In this document: positions 23,645-33,316 of the stretch, piece by piece
How positions within the stretch are numbered: the stretch's first letter is position 1
Layout of the letters: each line of letters opens with the position of its first letter
Assembly: GCF_027923225.1 (NCBI RefSeq)
Contig: NZ_BSDI01000007.1
Coordinates: 1-64,000 of the forward strand
DNA length: 64,000 bases
Direction of reading: 5' to 3'
Source: Phytohabitans aurantiacus
GTDB taxonomy: Bacteria; Actinomycetota; Actinomycetes; Mycobacteriales; Micromonosporaceae
The notes under the pieces: generated by a model
Databases searched by the model: none
Told to the model about the DNA's origin: nothing
Seen by the model: the letters and a program-made list of their open reading frames with translations, nothing else
Program-made: the position numbers and the translations under genes

Positions 23645-25648
23645 ATGCCCGTCGCCGGCATCGGCCTGGGCTGTGACTACAACCCGGAGCAGTGGTCGCC
23701 CGACGTCTGGCGGGAGGATGTCCGCCTGATGCGGCAGGCGGGCGTCGATCTCGTCGCCATCAACATCTTCGGCTGGTCCTACCTCGAACCGCGGCCGGGC
23801 CAGTACGACTTCGACGCGCTCGACAGCATCGTCGAACTGCTGCACCAGCACGACATCAAGATCAACCTTGGTACCGGTACCGCGTCGCCGCCGCCGTGGC
23901 TGACGACCCTGCACCCGGAGATCCTGCCGACCGCTCCGGACGGCACCAAGCGATACGCGGGCGGGCGCCAGGCATGGTGCCCGAGTTCCCCGGTCTTCCG
24001 GCGGCGCGCCCTCGCCCTCGTCGAGCAGGTCGCGCGGCGATACGGCAAGCACCCCGCCGTGGCGCTCTGGCACGTCTCCAACGAACTCGGGTGCCACAAC
24101 GCACACTGCTACGACGAGGAGACCGCCGAGGCGTTCCGCCGCTGGCTGCGCAAGCGCTACGGCACCGTCGACGCGCTGAACGACGGCTGGGGCACGTCGT
24201 TTTGGAGCCAGCGATATGGGGACTGGACCGAGGTGCAGCCGCCCCGGCAGGCGCTGTCGGCCCGCAACCCCGGCCAGATCCTCGACTTCCATCGGTTCAG
24301 CTCGGACGAGTTGCTCGACTACTACCGCGACGAGGTCGAGGTGCTGCGCCGGCACTCGGCCATACCCATCACCACGAACTTCATGGTGACCGCCCACATC
24401 CGCAATCTGGACTACTGGACGTGGGCGCCCGAGGTGGACGTCGTCGCCAACGACCACTACCTCGATCACCGCCTCGACGAACCGACCGCGGAGCTCGCCT
24501 TCGCCGCCGACCTCACCCGCGGCCTCGCCGGCGGGCGCCCCTGGATGCTGATGGAGCAGTCAGTCAGCGCGGTGAGCTGGCAGCCGCACAACCTGGCCAA
24601 GGCGCCCGGCGAGATGATCCGCAACTCGCTCACTCACGTCGCGCGGGGCGCCGACTCGGTGTGCTTCTTCCAGTGGCGGGCCTCCGCGCAGGGCGCGGAG
24701 AAGTTCCACTCCGCTCTGGTACCGCACGCTGGCACCGACACCGAGGCGTGGCGGGAGGTGCTGCGGCTCTCCGAGACCCTGGACCGGTTGGACGAGGTCG
24801 CGGGGACCACAGTGGACACCGACGTGGCGCTGCTGTTCAGCTGGCAGTCCTGGTGGTCGTGCGACGGCGAGAGCCGCCCATCGCAGTCCGTCCGGTACCT
24901 GGACCAGGTGCACCTGGCGTACAACGCCTTGCGCCAGACGGGCGTGACGACCGACGTGGTCGCGCCGACCGCCGACCTGAGCCGGTACCGGCTGGTCGTC
25001 GTGCCGTGCCTGCACCTGGTATCGGACCAGGAGGCGGCCGCCATCGACGCGTACGTGGCGGCCGGCGGTCACGTGCTCGTCACCTTCTACAGTGGCATCG
25101 TCGACCAGGACGACCGGGTACGCCTCGGCGGGTACCCCGGAGCGTTCCGCGACCTGCTGGGCGTGACGGTCGAGGAGTTCGCGCCGCTGCCGCCGGACGT
25201 CGAGGTGACCCTGGACAACGGCGCCACGTGTCGACTGTGGACCGAGCGGCTGCGCACGACGACGGCCGAGCCGGTGGCCCGGTACGTCGACGGGCCGCTG
25301 CCCGGTGTTCCGGCGGTCACCCGCAACGCATACGGCTCGGGCGGCTCCGGCCCGTGTGGCACTGCGTGGTACGTGGCCACCGAACTGCGGGCCGGCGCGC
25401 TGCGCGACGTGGTCCGCGAGGCGACCCGGGCGGCCGGTGTGCGCCCGCTCGGGCCGGAAGGAGACGGCTCGGTCGAGGTGGTACGCCGCCGCGACGCGAA
25501 CCGCGGCTACCTGTTCGTCGTCAACCACGGCGCGTGCGACATCGAGTACGCCGCGACCGGCACCGAGTTGGTGACCGGAACCGCCGTGGATGGCCTGCTG
25601 AGGGTTCCCGCCGGGGAAGTCCGGGTCGTGCGCGAGGAGCCACTATGA
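23645..25648 (+). CDS. Beta-galactosidase, glycoside hydrolase family 42
   Basis: 667 aa. Hydrolyses beta-galactosides, probably in the cytoplasm (no signal peptide). N-terminal barrel with the GH42 hallmark YNPEQWSPDVWREDVRLMRQ, acid/base Glu in WHVSNELGCHNAHCYDEE and nucleophile Glu in WMLMEQSVSAVSWQP. The trimerisation domain (about 400-600: LVVVPCLHLVSDQEAAAID) and a C-terminal beta domain follow. ATG at 23645 with GGGAGGA in front. Its stop overlaps the permease ATG (ATGA). The operon imports and cleaves beta-galactosides. Confidence 0.93.
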   Translation: MPVAGIGLGCDYNPEQWSPDVWREDVRLMRQAGVDLVAINIFGWSYLEPRPGQYDFDALDSIVELLHQHDIKINLGTGTASPPPWLTTLHPEILPTAPDGTKRYAGGRQAWCPSSPVFRRRALALVEQVARRYGKHPAVALWHVSNELGCHNAHCYDEETAEAFRRWLRKRYGTVDALNDGWGTSFWSQRYGDWTEVQPPRQALSARNPGQILDFHRFSSDELLDYYRDEVEVLRRHSAIPITTNFMVTAHIRNLDYWTWAPEVDVVANDHYLDHRLDEPTAELAFAADLTRGLAGGRPWMLMEQSVSAVSWQPHNLAKAPGEMIRNSLTHVARGADSVCFFQWRASAQGAEKFHSALVPHAGTDTEAWREVLRLSETLDRLDEVAGTTVDTDVALLFSWQSWWSCDGESRPSQSVRYLDQVHLAYNALRQTGVTTDVVAPTADLSRYRLVVVPCLHLVSDQEAAAIDAYVAAGGHVLVTFYSGIVDQDDRVRLGGYPGAFRDLLGVTVEEFAPLPPDVEVTLDNGATCRLWTERLRTTTAEPVARYVDGPLPGVPAVTRNAYGSGGSGPCGTAWYVATELRAGALRDVVREATRAAGVRPLGPEGDGSVEVVRRRDANRGYLFVVNHGACDIEYAATGTELVTGTAVDGLLRVPAGEVRVVREEPL

Positions 25649-26526
25649 AGGCGAGAAAAGCAAGGACCGCTCACAAGGGCGCCATCGCCTTCTTCGTCCT
25701 ACCCTTCGGGGTACTGTTCGCGCTGTTCTTCGTCCTGCCCGTCGGATACGCCGTCGTGCAGTCGCTGTACGTCGTCGAGCGCGCCGACATGTTCGCACCG
25801 GCGAAGGAGGTCTTCGGCGGCCTGACGCAGTACGGATACGTCTTCTCCGATGGGCCGTTCTGGCGCTCGGTCGGGCGGGTGCTGCTGTTCGGCGTCGTAC
25901 AGGTGCCGGTGATGCTGGGGCTGGCCCTGTTGACCGCGCTGCTTCTCGATTCGGGGCTGGTGAAGGCCGGACGCTTCTTCCGGCTGGCCTTCTTCATGCC
26001 GTACGCGGTCCCCGGTGTGGTCGCGGCCATCATGTGGGGCTTTCTCTACTCGCCGAACCTGTCGCCCTTCACCTCCCTGACCCAGAGCGTCGACCTGCTC
26101 TCGGCCGACGTCGTGCTGTGGGCGATGGCGAATGTCGTGACGTGGGTCTACGTCGGATACAACATGATCATCATCTACTCGTACCTCCTGTCGATCCCGA
26201 CGGAGATCTACGAGGCCGCGCGGCTCGACGGCGCGGGACCGGTGCGGATCGCCTGGTCCATCAAGATCCCCCTGGTGATGCCGGCACTGGTGCTGACCAC
26301 CGTGTTCTCCATCATCGGCACGCTGCAACTGCTCGCCGAACCACAGGTGTTCCGCAGTTTCAGCTCAGCGGTGTCCAGCACCTACACGCCCAACCTGACC
26401 GTCTACTCCACCTCGTCCATCCCGAACTTCAACCTGGCCGCCGCCTTCTCGGTGGTACTCGCGCTGGCGACGTTCGCGCTGTCGTTCGGCTTCCTCAAGC
26501 TCACCCAGCGGAAGGGGCTCCGGTGA
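25645..26526 (+). CDS. Sugar ABC transporter permease, MalF type
   Basis: 293 aa membrane protein with about six helices, beginning after a basic start (MKARKARTAHKGAIAFFVLP). The conserved EAA loop EIYEAARLDGAGPVRIAWSIKIP is visible in parts (YEAARLDGAG, IKIPLVMP). Partner of the next permease and of the lipoprotein at 27391. No ATPase is encoded in the operon, so a shared MsiK-type ATPase elsewhere is expected, as in other actinomycetes. Overlaps neighbours by 4 bp on both sides. Confidence 0.92.
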   Translation: MKARKARTAHKGAIAFFVLPFGVLFALFFVLPVGYAVVQSLYVVERADMFAPAKEVFGGLTQYGYVFSDGPFWRSVGRVLLFGVVQVPVMLGLALLTALLLDSGLVKAGRFFRLAFFMPYAVPGVVAAIMWGFLYSPNLSPFTSLTQSVDLLSADVVLWAMANVVTWVYVGYNMIIIYSYLLSIPTEIYEAARLDGAGPVRIAWSIKIPLVMPALVLTTVFSIIGTLQLLAEPQVFRSFSSAVSSTYTPNLTVYSTSSIPNFNLAAAFSVVLALATFALSFGFLKLTQRKGLR

Positions 26527-27368
26527 GATCTCGCGAAAGCCTCTTCAGCCGCACCGCGGCCATGCTCGTCATGGGCGTGTTCGCGTTCTACATCCTGCTG
26601 CCCGTCTGGTGGCTGATCGTCGCGGCCACCAAGGACCGTGAACAGTTCACCGGCACCAACCCGTTGTGGTTCGCCGACTTCGCGTTCGTCGACAACGTCC
26701 GCGAGCTGTTGACGTACCGCGACGGCGTGTTCCTGCGCTGGATGGGCAACAGCATCGCGTACACCGGCGGGGCGGCGCTGTGCGGCACGCTGCTCGCGGC
26801 CATGTGCGGGTACGCCCTGTCCAAGTACCGGTTTCCCGGCCGGGAGACCCTGTTCAACATCGTGCTCGGCGGTGTGCTCGTGCCGGCCACGGCACTGGCC
26901 CTGCCACTGTTTCTCATCTTCAGCTATGTCGGCGCGACGAACACGTTCTGGGCGGTGTTCCTGCCCAGCATCGTCAACCCGTTCGGTGTCTACCTCGCAC
27001 AGATCTACGCCGGCGCCAGCGTGCCGGACGAACTCCTGGAAGCCGCCCGCATCGACGGCTCCGGCGAGGTGCGCACGTTCTTCACGGTGTCGAGCCGGTT
27101 GATGTTTCCGGGCCTCGTCACCATCTTCCTGTTTCACTTCGTCGCGGTGTGGAACAGCTTCCTGCTGCCGCTGATCATGCTGGGCGACGAACGGCTCTTC
27201 CCGGTCACGCTCGGCCTCTACACCTGGAACACGCAGGTGAACCAGCTACCGGAGCTGCGCGGGCTGGTGCTCGTCGGCTCGCTGCTGTCGATCGCTCCGC
27301 TGATCGTCGCATTCCTGCTCTTGCAGCGCTTCTGGCGCAACGGTCTCGGCACCGGCGCTATTAAGTAG
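26523..27368 (+). CDS. Sugar ABC transporter permease, MalG type
   Basis: 281 aa, GTG start overlapping the previous stop (GTGA). Six predicted helices from FSRTAAMLVMGVFAFYILLP; the EAA loop reads LLEAARIDGSGEVRTFFTV. Together with the previous gene it forms the heterodimeric channel for a beta-galactoside importer. The frame is also open upstream, within the previous permease gene, but homology and coupling fix the start here. Confidence 0.92.
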   Translation: MRSRESLFSRTAAMLVMGVFAFYILLPVWWLIVAATKDREQFTGTNPLWFADFAFVDNVRELLTYRDGVFLRWMGNSIAYTGGAALCGTLLAAMCGYALSKYRFPGRETLFNIVLGGVLVPATALALPLFLIFSYVGATNTFWAVFLPSIVNPFGVYLAQIYAGASVPDELLEAARIDGSGEVRTFFTVSSRLMFPGLVTIFLFHFVAVWNSFLLPLIMLGDERLFPVTLGLYTWNTQVNQLPELRGLVLVGSLLSIAPLIVAFLLLQRFWRNGLGTGAIK

Positions 27369-27390
27369 TAACCCTGAAAGGAAACTCCCT

Positions 27391-28713
27391 ATGAGAAGAA
27401 TCGCCGTAGTTGTCATGACATCAGTACTAGCTCTCGCCGGCTGCTCCTCGGGCGGTGACGACGCCGCCTCCGGTGACACCGCCGCCAGCGCCTGCGCGCC
27501 GTCCACCGGAAAGGTCGACCTCACCTTCACCTCCTGGATCCCCGGGATCGAAGAGGTTGTCAAGGTGTGGAACGACAAGAACCCCAACATCCAGGTCAAG
27601 GTGCAGACCGGTCCCAACGGCAACGGCGGTACGTACCAGAACTTCTTCAACCAGCTCAAGGCCGGCAACGCGCCGGACCTCGGCCAGATCGAGTACGACA
27701 CGCTGCCCAGCTTCCGGGTGCAGGACGGCCTGGCGAACCTGGCGGCCTGCGACATCGTCACCGGCGCCAAGGACAAGTTCGTCGACTGGACGTGGAACCA
27801 GGTCACGTTCGGTGGCCAGGACACCGTGTACGGCATCCCGCAGGACGCCGGCCCGATGGCCCTGTTCTACCGCGCGGACCTGTTCAAGCAGAACGGCATC
27901 GCCGTCCCCACCACGTGGGCCGAGTACGCCGCGGCGGCCGAGAAGGTGAAGGCCGCCGGCGGGTACATCACGAACTTCTCGCAGAGCGACGTCAACCAGT
28001 TCGCCGGGCTGGCGTGGCAGGCCGGTGGCCGCTGGTTCGGCAACGACGGTTCACAGTGGACTGTCGACTTCTCGGATGCGAAGACCACCCAGGTCGCCGA
28101 CTACTGGCAGGACCTGATCAGCCGCAAGCTCGTCTCCACCGTGCCGCCGTGGACCACCGAGTGGGACAACGCCTACAACACCGGCCAGGCGTGGACGTGG
28201 GTCTCGGCCGTGTGGGGCGCCAACTCCATCGCGACCGGCGCCCCCACCACCAAGGGCAAGTGGGCGGTCGCGCCGATGCCACAGTGGAGCGCCGGCGACA
28301 AGTCCGCCGGCAACTGGGGCGGCTCGTCGACCGCCGTCTTCAAGAGCTCGAAGCACCCGTACGAGGCCGCCCAGTTCGCGCTGTGGCTCAACTCCTCGGA
28401 CGAGGCTCTGACGCTGCTGAACCAGAAGGCCAACCTGTACCCCGCGACCAAGTCCGGCGCCACGCTGCCCGCGCTGACCACCGGCGTGGACTTCTACGGC
28501 GGCCAGAAGATCTACGAGGTCTTCGCCGAGGCGTCGACGCAGGTGTCACCGGACTTCGTGTGGGGCCCGCTGATGACGAAGACCTACGCCGACGCCGCCG
28601 ACGGGTTCAAGGCGGCCGTCTCCGGCCAGGGCACCCTCGCGGAGGCGTTGAAGACCGCGCAGAGCTCCACCATCCAGGCGATGAAGTCCCAGGCAATCCC
28701 GGTCAAGGGTTAG
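27391..28713 (+). CDS. Sugar-binding lipoprotein (SBP family 1) of the galactoside importer
   Basis: 440 aa. Lipoprotein signal with lipobox LALAGCSS at about residue 18, so the mature protein is tethered outside. The body is the MalE/UgpB type (TFTSWIPGIEEVVKVWNDKN, NAPDLGQIEYDTLPSF, GIPQDAGPMALFYRADLF). Ribosome site GAAAGGAAA before the ATG. It lies last in the operon, 22 bp after the permease. Its 3' end overlaps the convergent amidohydrolase by 11 bp. Confidence 0.93.
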   Translation: MRRIAVVVMTSVLALAGCSSGGDDAASGDTAASACAPSTGKVDLTFTSWIPGIEEVVKVWNDKNPNIQVKVQTGPNGNGGTYQNFFNQLKAGNAPDLGQIEYDTLPSFRVQDGLANLAACDIVTGAKDKFVDWTWNQVTFGGQDTVYGIPQDAGPMALFYRADLFKQNGIAVPTTWAEYAAAAEKVKAAGGYITNFSQSDVNQFAGLAWQAGGRWFGNDGSQWTVDFSDAKTTQVADYWQDLISRKLVSTVPPWTTEWDNAYNTGQAWTWVSAVWGANSIATGAPTTKGKWAVAPMPQWSAGDKSAGNWGGSSTAVFKSSKHPYEAAQFALWLNSSDEALTLLNQKANLYPATKSGATLPALTTGVDFYGGQKIYEVFAEASTQVSPDFVWGPLMTKTYADAADGFKAAVSGQGTLAEALKTAQSSTIQAMKSQAIPVKG

Positions 28714-29773
28714 TCGTGAGGGCGCGCCGCGGGTACCGCCCGTGGCGCGCCTCGGCATCGCCGGCCGCCCGGCCGATGAGCCGGCGCAGGTTTCCGTGGT
28801 AGATCTGCTCGCGCTCGGCCTCGGTGATGTCGAGCCCGTCGATGACCCGGATGGTCTCCCGCACGTACATCGGGCCGCCCTCCGGGTCGAACGGGCAGTC
28901 GGTACCGAACAGCACATGGTCGACGCCGAAGAAGTCGAGCCCGCACCGGGTACCGATGTCCGAACCGGACAGTGCGGTGTCGGCGTAGAAGCGGCGGAAG
29001 TACTCCAGCGGCCGCTCCGCCAGTCCTTGACGCAGCCGGCCGTACTCCTCGCCGTCGGTGCGGCTGCCGAACTGGTCACTCCAGCCAAGCCCGATCCGCC
29101 CCTCCAGGTACGGGATCATCGCTCCCATGTGGTGGGTGACGATGCTGATGCCGGGGTGCCGGTCGAAGAGTCCGGAGAACACCAGCCGGGCCATCGCCGC
29201 GCTGGTCTCGTACGGCCAGCCCAGCGCCCACCAGATCTCGTACTTGGAGCTCTGCTCGGTGGTGTAGTCGGCGAACCCGGCACCGCGCGCCGGGTGCATC
29301 CAGATCGGCAGGTCCCGCCGGGCCATCTCGTCGAAGACGCCCGCGAAGTCCGGGTCGTCCAAGGGCCGGCCGTTGACGTTGGTGAAGACCTGTACCCCGC
29401 TGGCGCCGAGCCCGTCGATGGCGAAGGCGATCTCGTCGAGCGAGGCGTCCGGGTTGTTCATCGGCAGCGACGCCACGAACGCCGGGAACCGGTCGGGGTG
29501 CTCGTCGCACAGCTCGCGCATCGTCTCGTTGGCAAGCCGTGCCAGCGCGGGCGACTCGGCCGGGCCGGCGAGGAGCTCGATCGGCGGCGACGAGAGCGTG
29601 AGCACCTGCTGGTACCCGTCGCCGAACTCGTCCATCATGGACAGCCGCGCGTCGAGGTCGTGCAGGGCGGGCAGTTCCAGCCAGCGCTTGAGGGCCTTGG
29701 GGTCCACGGCGAGCTCGCGCATCCGCTCGAAGTAGCGGGCCGGCAGGATATGGCTGTAGGCATCGATCTTCAT
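28703..29773 (-). CDS. Amidohydrolase family protein (COG2159, ACMSD-like decarboxylase fold)
   Basis: 356 aa TIM-barrel metal enzyme of the group holding 2-amino-3-carboxymuconate semialdehyde decarboxylase and resorcylate decarboxylases. Visible metal-site blocks: MKIDAYSHILPARYFERM (the first His of the usual HxH is Tyr, as in one branch of the family), PIWMHPARGAGF, IVTHHMGAMIPYLEGRIG and FGTDCPFDPEGG with the catalytic Asp. Last gene of an operon with an NrtA/SsuA-type ABC importer (4-bp overlap), so it probably acts on the imported compound, possibly an aromatic or carboxylic acid. The substrate cannot be named. Confidence 0.85.
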   Translation of the reverse strand: MKIDAYSHILPARYFERMRELAVDPKALKRWLELPALHDLDARLSMMDEFGDGYQQVLTLSSPPIELLAGPAESPALARLANETMRELCDEHPDRFPAFVASLPMNNPDASLDEIAFAIDGLGASGVQVFTNVNGRPLDDPDFAGVFDEMARRDLPIWMHPARGAGFADYTTEQSSKYEIWWALGWPYETSAAMARLVFSGLFDRHPGISIVTHHMGAMIPYLEGRIGLGWSDQFGSRTDGEEYGRLRQGLAERPLEYFRRFYADTALSGSDIGTRCGLDFFGVDHVLFGTDCPFDPEGGPMYVRETIRVIDGLDITEAEREQIYHGNLRRLIGRAAGDAEARHGRYPRRALTTNP

Positions 29774-30585
29774 AGACCGTCCTTCGTTGTCTTGGGTACC
29801 CAGCGGGTGATCCGCCGGTCCACGGCCTGGACGAGCGCGACCGCGCCGAGCGCGACGGCGATGATGACCAGCAGGACGGCGAGCACGCTGGCGCCGTCGA
29901 AGCGGCCGCCGGCCTGCGTGACGATCCGCCCGAGCCCGACGACGGCGATGAACATCTCGCCGTTGATCATCCCGGTGACCGCGCGCCCGACACCGAGCCG
30001 GACACCGGCCATGATCATCGGAGCGGCGGCGGGCAGGATGACCCGCAGCAGCACCTGCGTCTCGCGGGCGCCGTAGGAGCGGGCCATCTCGACCAGGTGC
30101 CCGGGCACGGTCCGGATCGCCGAGGCGGTGTTGATGATGACGATGAAGACCGTGTACATGACCACGACCGCGACGATCGAGCCTCGGCCCTCCCCCAGCA
30201 GCGAGAAGAAGATCGGCGCGAAGACCAGCGACGGCGCGGTCAGCAACGCGTACACGTAGACGCCGAGCGCCGCCTCCACCTTGCGGTACCGGCCCATGGC
30301 CACGCCGACGGCGAGCCCGGCGGCCAGCGAGATGCCGAAGCCGAGCGCCAGGTTGAGCAGGCTGTCGCCGAGGCTGCCGATGATCTGTCCACTGGAGACC
30401 ATGTCGGCCAGGCGCCCGAGCACGGTGGTCAGCGGCGGGAAGAACGGCACGTCCGCGACGCGGCCGATCAGCTCCCAGAGCACCGCGCCGGCCGCGAGGC
30501 TGACCGGGGCGGCCGGCAGGCGACGCCAGGAGAGCCGCCGCCGGCGTACCGCGGTCGCGCCGCGCCGCTCGACGAGCGCGCTCAT
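29770..30585 (-). CDS. ABC transporter permease, SsuC/TauC family (second)
   Basis: 271 aa with about six helices; the family motif is visible as ARSYGARETQVLLRVILPAAAP. Starts at 30585 with ATG overlapping the ATPase stop (ATGA). It is the second permease of the operon and is clearly related to the one at 31373-32176; these systems use two identical or paired permeases. Overlaps the amidohydrolase start by 4 bp. Confidence 0.9.
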   Translation of the reverse strand: MSALVERRGATAVRRRRLSWRRLPAAPVSLAAGAVLWELIGRVADVPFFPPLTTVLGRLADMVSSGQIIGSLGDSLLNLALGFGISLAAGLAVGVAMGRYRKVEAALGVYVYALLTAPSLVFAPIFFSLLGEGRGSIVAVVVMYTVFIVIINTASAIRTVPGHLVEMARSYGARETQVLLRVILPAAAPMIMAGVRLGVGRAVTGMINGEMFIAVVGLGRIVTQAGGRFDGASVLAVLLVIIAVALGAVALVQAVDRRITRWVPKTTKDGL

Positions 30586-31376
30586 CCGGCCACCTTGGAC
30601 GGACGGTGCTCGGTGTGCATGTCCCGCAGCCGATCCCACAGGTACGCGGTCACCTCGACGTAGTCGCTGGAGCGTTCGATGGCGCCCACGTCGCTGGATC
30701 GGGGCCGCGGCAGCGGCACCGGCACGATCTCGGCGATCTGTCCGGGCCGCGCGCTCATCAGCACCACGCGGTCGCCGAGCAGCACCGCCTCCTCCATGCT
30801 GTGGGTGATGAACACGACGGTCATCCGGCGCCGCTCCCATATGGACAGGAGTTCCTCCTGCAGCAGCCGCCGGGTCTGCTCGTCGACGGCGCCGAACGGC
30901 TCGTCCATGAGCAGTACCCGCGGCTCGACCGCGAGCGCGCGGGCGATGCCGACGCGCTGCTGCATGCCGCCGGACAGTTCGCCGGGGCGCTTTGTCTCGA
31001 ACCCCGACAGCCCGACCATCTCGATGAGCGCGCGGGCGCGTTCGTCGCGTTCGGCCCGGCCGATGCCGCGCATCCGCAGGCCGAAACCGACATTGTCGAG
31101 CACGGTGGCCCACGGCAGCAGCGCGAAGTTCTGGAAGACCATGCTGCGCTCCGGCCCGGGCCCCCGCACCGCTGAGCCGTCGATCAGGATGTCCCCGTCG
31201 TTCCAGGGGATCAGCCCGGCGACCGCCTTCAGCAGCGTCGTCTTGCCGCAGCCGCTGGGCCCGAGAATGGTCAGGAACTCGTTCTCGTCGATGTCTAGGT
31301 CGACGTCGCGCAGCGCGTGCACGACGCTGCCGTCCTGACCGACGAAGCTCTTGCTCAGCCCACGAATCTGGATCAT
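30582..31376 (-). CDS. ABC transporter ATPase, SsuB/TauB family
   Basis: 264 aa. Walker A GPSGCGKTTLLKAVAG, Q-loop VFQNFALLPWATV, signature ELSGGMQQRVGIARAL, Walker B VLLMDEPFGAVDEQTR, H-loop VVFITHSMEEAV. Complete and apparently active. Energises import by the flanking permeases. ATG at 31376 overlaps the upstream permease stop by 4 bp. Confidence 0.94.
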   Translation of the reverse strand: MIQIRGLSKSFVGQDGSVVHALRDVDLDIDENEFLTILGPSGCGKTTLLKAVAGLIPWNDGDILIDGSAVRGPGPERSMVFQNFALLPWATVLDNVGFGLRMRGIGRAERDERARALIEMVGLSGFETKRPGELSGGMQQRVGIARALAVEPRVLLMDEPFGAVDEQTRRLLQEELLSIWERRRMTVVFITHSMEEAVLLGDRVVLMSARPGQIAEIVPVPLPRPRSSDVGAIERSSDYVEVTAYLWDRLRDMHTEHRPSKVAG

Positions 31377-32176
31377 GCGGACCCCGCCCATCTTGTCAGC
31401 TTGCGTTCGCACCACCGCGCGGCGGAGATCAGCAGCAGCGCCTCCGCCAAAATGATCACGATGGTGCCGTACAGCAGTGGCGCCTTGAACAGGCCGCGGT
31501 ACTCCAGGATCAGCCCGCCCAGCGCGGTGGAGACCATCAGCAGCTCGACGATGACCATGCCGGTGACCGCCCGGCCCAGGCCCAGCCGGATGCCCGTCAT
31601 GATCGCCGGCAGCGCGCCGGGCAGCAGTACCCGCGTCCACACCTGCCGCTCGCTCGCGCCGAACGAGCGCGCCATCTCGATCAGCGCCGGGTCGACCTGG
31701 CGCACGCCGGTGCGGCTGTTCACCACGATCATCACGATCGAGAAGATCGTGACCAGGATGACCCGGGACGCCAGCCCGAACCCGACCGACATCACCAGCA
31801 GCGGGATGATCGCCGCCATCGGCGTGACCAGCAGGATGTTCAGGTACACGTCGGCGAGCCGCTCCGCCAGCCGGAACCGGCCCAGCAGGATGCCCGCCGG
31901 CACGCCGGCGAGGACCGCGATCCCGAAGCCGAGCACCAGGGCCTGGTTGCTGACCCACATCGCTCGCCACAGTTCGGCGCTGCCCAGCAGTTCGGCGGTC
32001 GCCTCGACGGTCTCGGTGAACGACGGGATCAGCAGGCCGCCCCACTCCCGCGCGTACACCTCCCAGACGCCGGCGAAGACCGCGAACGCCAGCAGCTGGT
32101 ACGGCAGGTTCGCGTCCAGCACGCGGCGCGCGAGGCCGGGGCGCCGCGCCGGCCGCGGCCCGGCAGTGGCCGTCAC
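31373..32176 (-). CDS. ABC transporter permease, SsuC/TauC family (first)
   Basis: 267 aa, six predicted helices starting near LPYQLLAFAVFAGVWEVYA. The cytoplasmic loop reads ARSFGASERQVWTRVLLPGALP, matching the family. Translationally coupled to the binding-protein gene upstream and the ATPase downstream, each through an ATGA overlap. Confidence 0.92.
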   Translation of the reverse strand: MTATAGPRPARRPGLARRVLDANLPYQLLAFAVFAGVWEVYAREWGGLLIPSFTETVEATAELLGSAELWRAMWVSNQALVLGFGIAVLAGVPAGILLGRFRLAERLADVYLNILLVTPMAAIIPLLVMSVGFGLASRVILVTIFSIVMIVVNSRTGVRQVDPALIEMARSFGASERQVWTRVLLPGALPAIMTGIRLGLGRAVTGMVIVELLMVSTALGGLILEYRGLFKAPLLYGTIVIILAEALLLISAARWCERKLTRWAGSA

Positions 32177-33165
32177 GCGGCCGCCTTCACGAACGACAGG
32201 TCGGCCGCGTCGGACGCCTTCAGGCCCTTTTCGAGTACGCCGGCGCGCGCGAAGAAATCGATGGTGCCCTGCATGTTCTGATCCGTCAGGGCCGCCGCGT
32301 CGAACAGCTTCGCGTCCACGTACCGCTTGGCGACCTCCGCCACGCTGCCCGCCTCCTCGTCCGGCAGGTACTTGGCGACCAGCCCAACCAGGTACCGCGG
32401 GTCGGCGTTGATCTTCTTGTGCTCCTGTACCAGCGCGGTCACGAACGCCTGCGTCACGTCCTTGTGCTCGCCGATGAACTCGGCGTTGGCGTACACGGTC
32501 TGCGGGTGCACGTCGGGCAGGCTCTTACCGAAGTCGACGACCTGGGTGAACCCGGTCTTGCCCGACGCCTCCAGCGTCACCACGTCGGAGATCTCCAGCG
32601 GCGTCGCGTCGATCTCGCCGGCGAGCAGCGCCTGCGCCCGTACGTCAGAGCCGCCGATGGTCAGGTAGTTCGGCTTCTTGCCGGCGCCGCACTGCGCGCC
32701 CACCCACTCCTTGACCATCGCGGTGGCCACCGCGCCCTCGCTGAAGATGCCGAACGGGCGCCCGTTCAGGTCGTCGCAGCCGGCGATGCCGGACTTGCCG
32801 TAGACCGCCCACTGGTTGCCGATGACATCCGCGATGATCTTGATCGGCGCGTCCTGCTGGATGGCGATCAGCGCCGGGCTGGTCGCCTCCGCCGAGATCG
32901 CGTAGTCGCCCTTGGCCAGCCCCTCGATGGCCAGTTCCGGCTCCGCGAGCTCGACGACCTTGACCTCGTGGCCGGCCTGCCGCACCGCGTCGATCGCGGC
33001 CAGGATCGGCACCGTCGTGATGTCGGGCTCGATGACGGCGACGGTGAACGAAACCGTCCCGTCCGCGTTCGTTTCGGTGCCGCCGCCACCGCAGGCGGCC
33101 AGGGTGAACGCGGCAGCCAGCGCCGCGGCGAGCAGTCTGGTGTGGGTACCGGCGTGCATGGCCAT
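32173..33165 (-). CDS. NMT1/THI5-like (SsuA/NrtA type) substrate-binding lipoprotein
   Basis: 330 aa. Lipobox LAACGGGG near residue 25. The body contains VAVIEPDITTVPILAAIDA, GLAKGDYAISAEATSPAL and GSDVRAQALLAGEIDATP, the pattern of binding proteins for sulfonates, taurine, aromatic acids or pyrimidine precursors. First gene of the five-gene operon. A LacI-type palindrome lies 24 bp upstream of its start, pointing to repression by the divergent LacI protein. Confidence 0.9.
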   Translation of the reverse strand: MAMHAGTHTRLLAAALAAAFTLAACGGGGTETNADGTVSFTVAVIEPDITTVPILAAIDAVRQAGHEVKVVELAEPELAIEGLAKGDYAISAEATSPALIAIQQDAPIKIIADVIGNQWAVYGKSGIAGCDDLNGRPFGIFSEGAVATAMVKEWVGAQCGAGKKPNYLTIGGSDVRAQALLAGEIDATPLEISDVVTLEASGKTGFTQVVDFGKSLPDVHPQTVYANAEFIGEHKDVTQAFVTALVQEHKKINADPRYLVGLVAKYLPDEEAGSVAEVAKRYVDAKLFDAAALTDQNMQGTIDFFARAGVLEKGLKASDAADLSFVKAAA

Positions 33166-33189
33166 CCCTTTCGGCCGAGGTCATGGGTT

Positions 33190-33205
33190 AGGCAAGCGTT
33201 TGCCT
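33190..33205. promoter_or_regulatory. LacI operator in front of the SBP operon
   Basis: AGGCAAGCGTTTGCCT, a nearly perfect 16-bp palindrome of the classical LacI/CcpA form, in the 187-bp divergent region. Confidence 0.75.
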
Positions 33206-33316
33206 GCCGGGCATGTTAGTGACCATCACCGCCCCGGCGTCAAGGGGTTGTTGCAGGTGAGTTACAACGTGGCACGCGTGGTGGCGTTGCGAAGGCGGCC
33301 CGGCCATGCCAGAGTT

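Noticed and set aside
22041..28713. An ATPase gene for the galactoside importer
   Set aside because: No Walker motifs on either strand between LacI and the lipoprotein; a shared ATPase elsewhere is more likely.
28703..29773. Amidohydrolase as the missing L-fuconolactonase
   Set aside because: Its motifs fit COG2159 (ACMSD-like), not the COG3618 lactonase group, and it belongs to a different operon 17 kb away.
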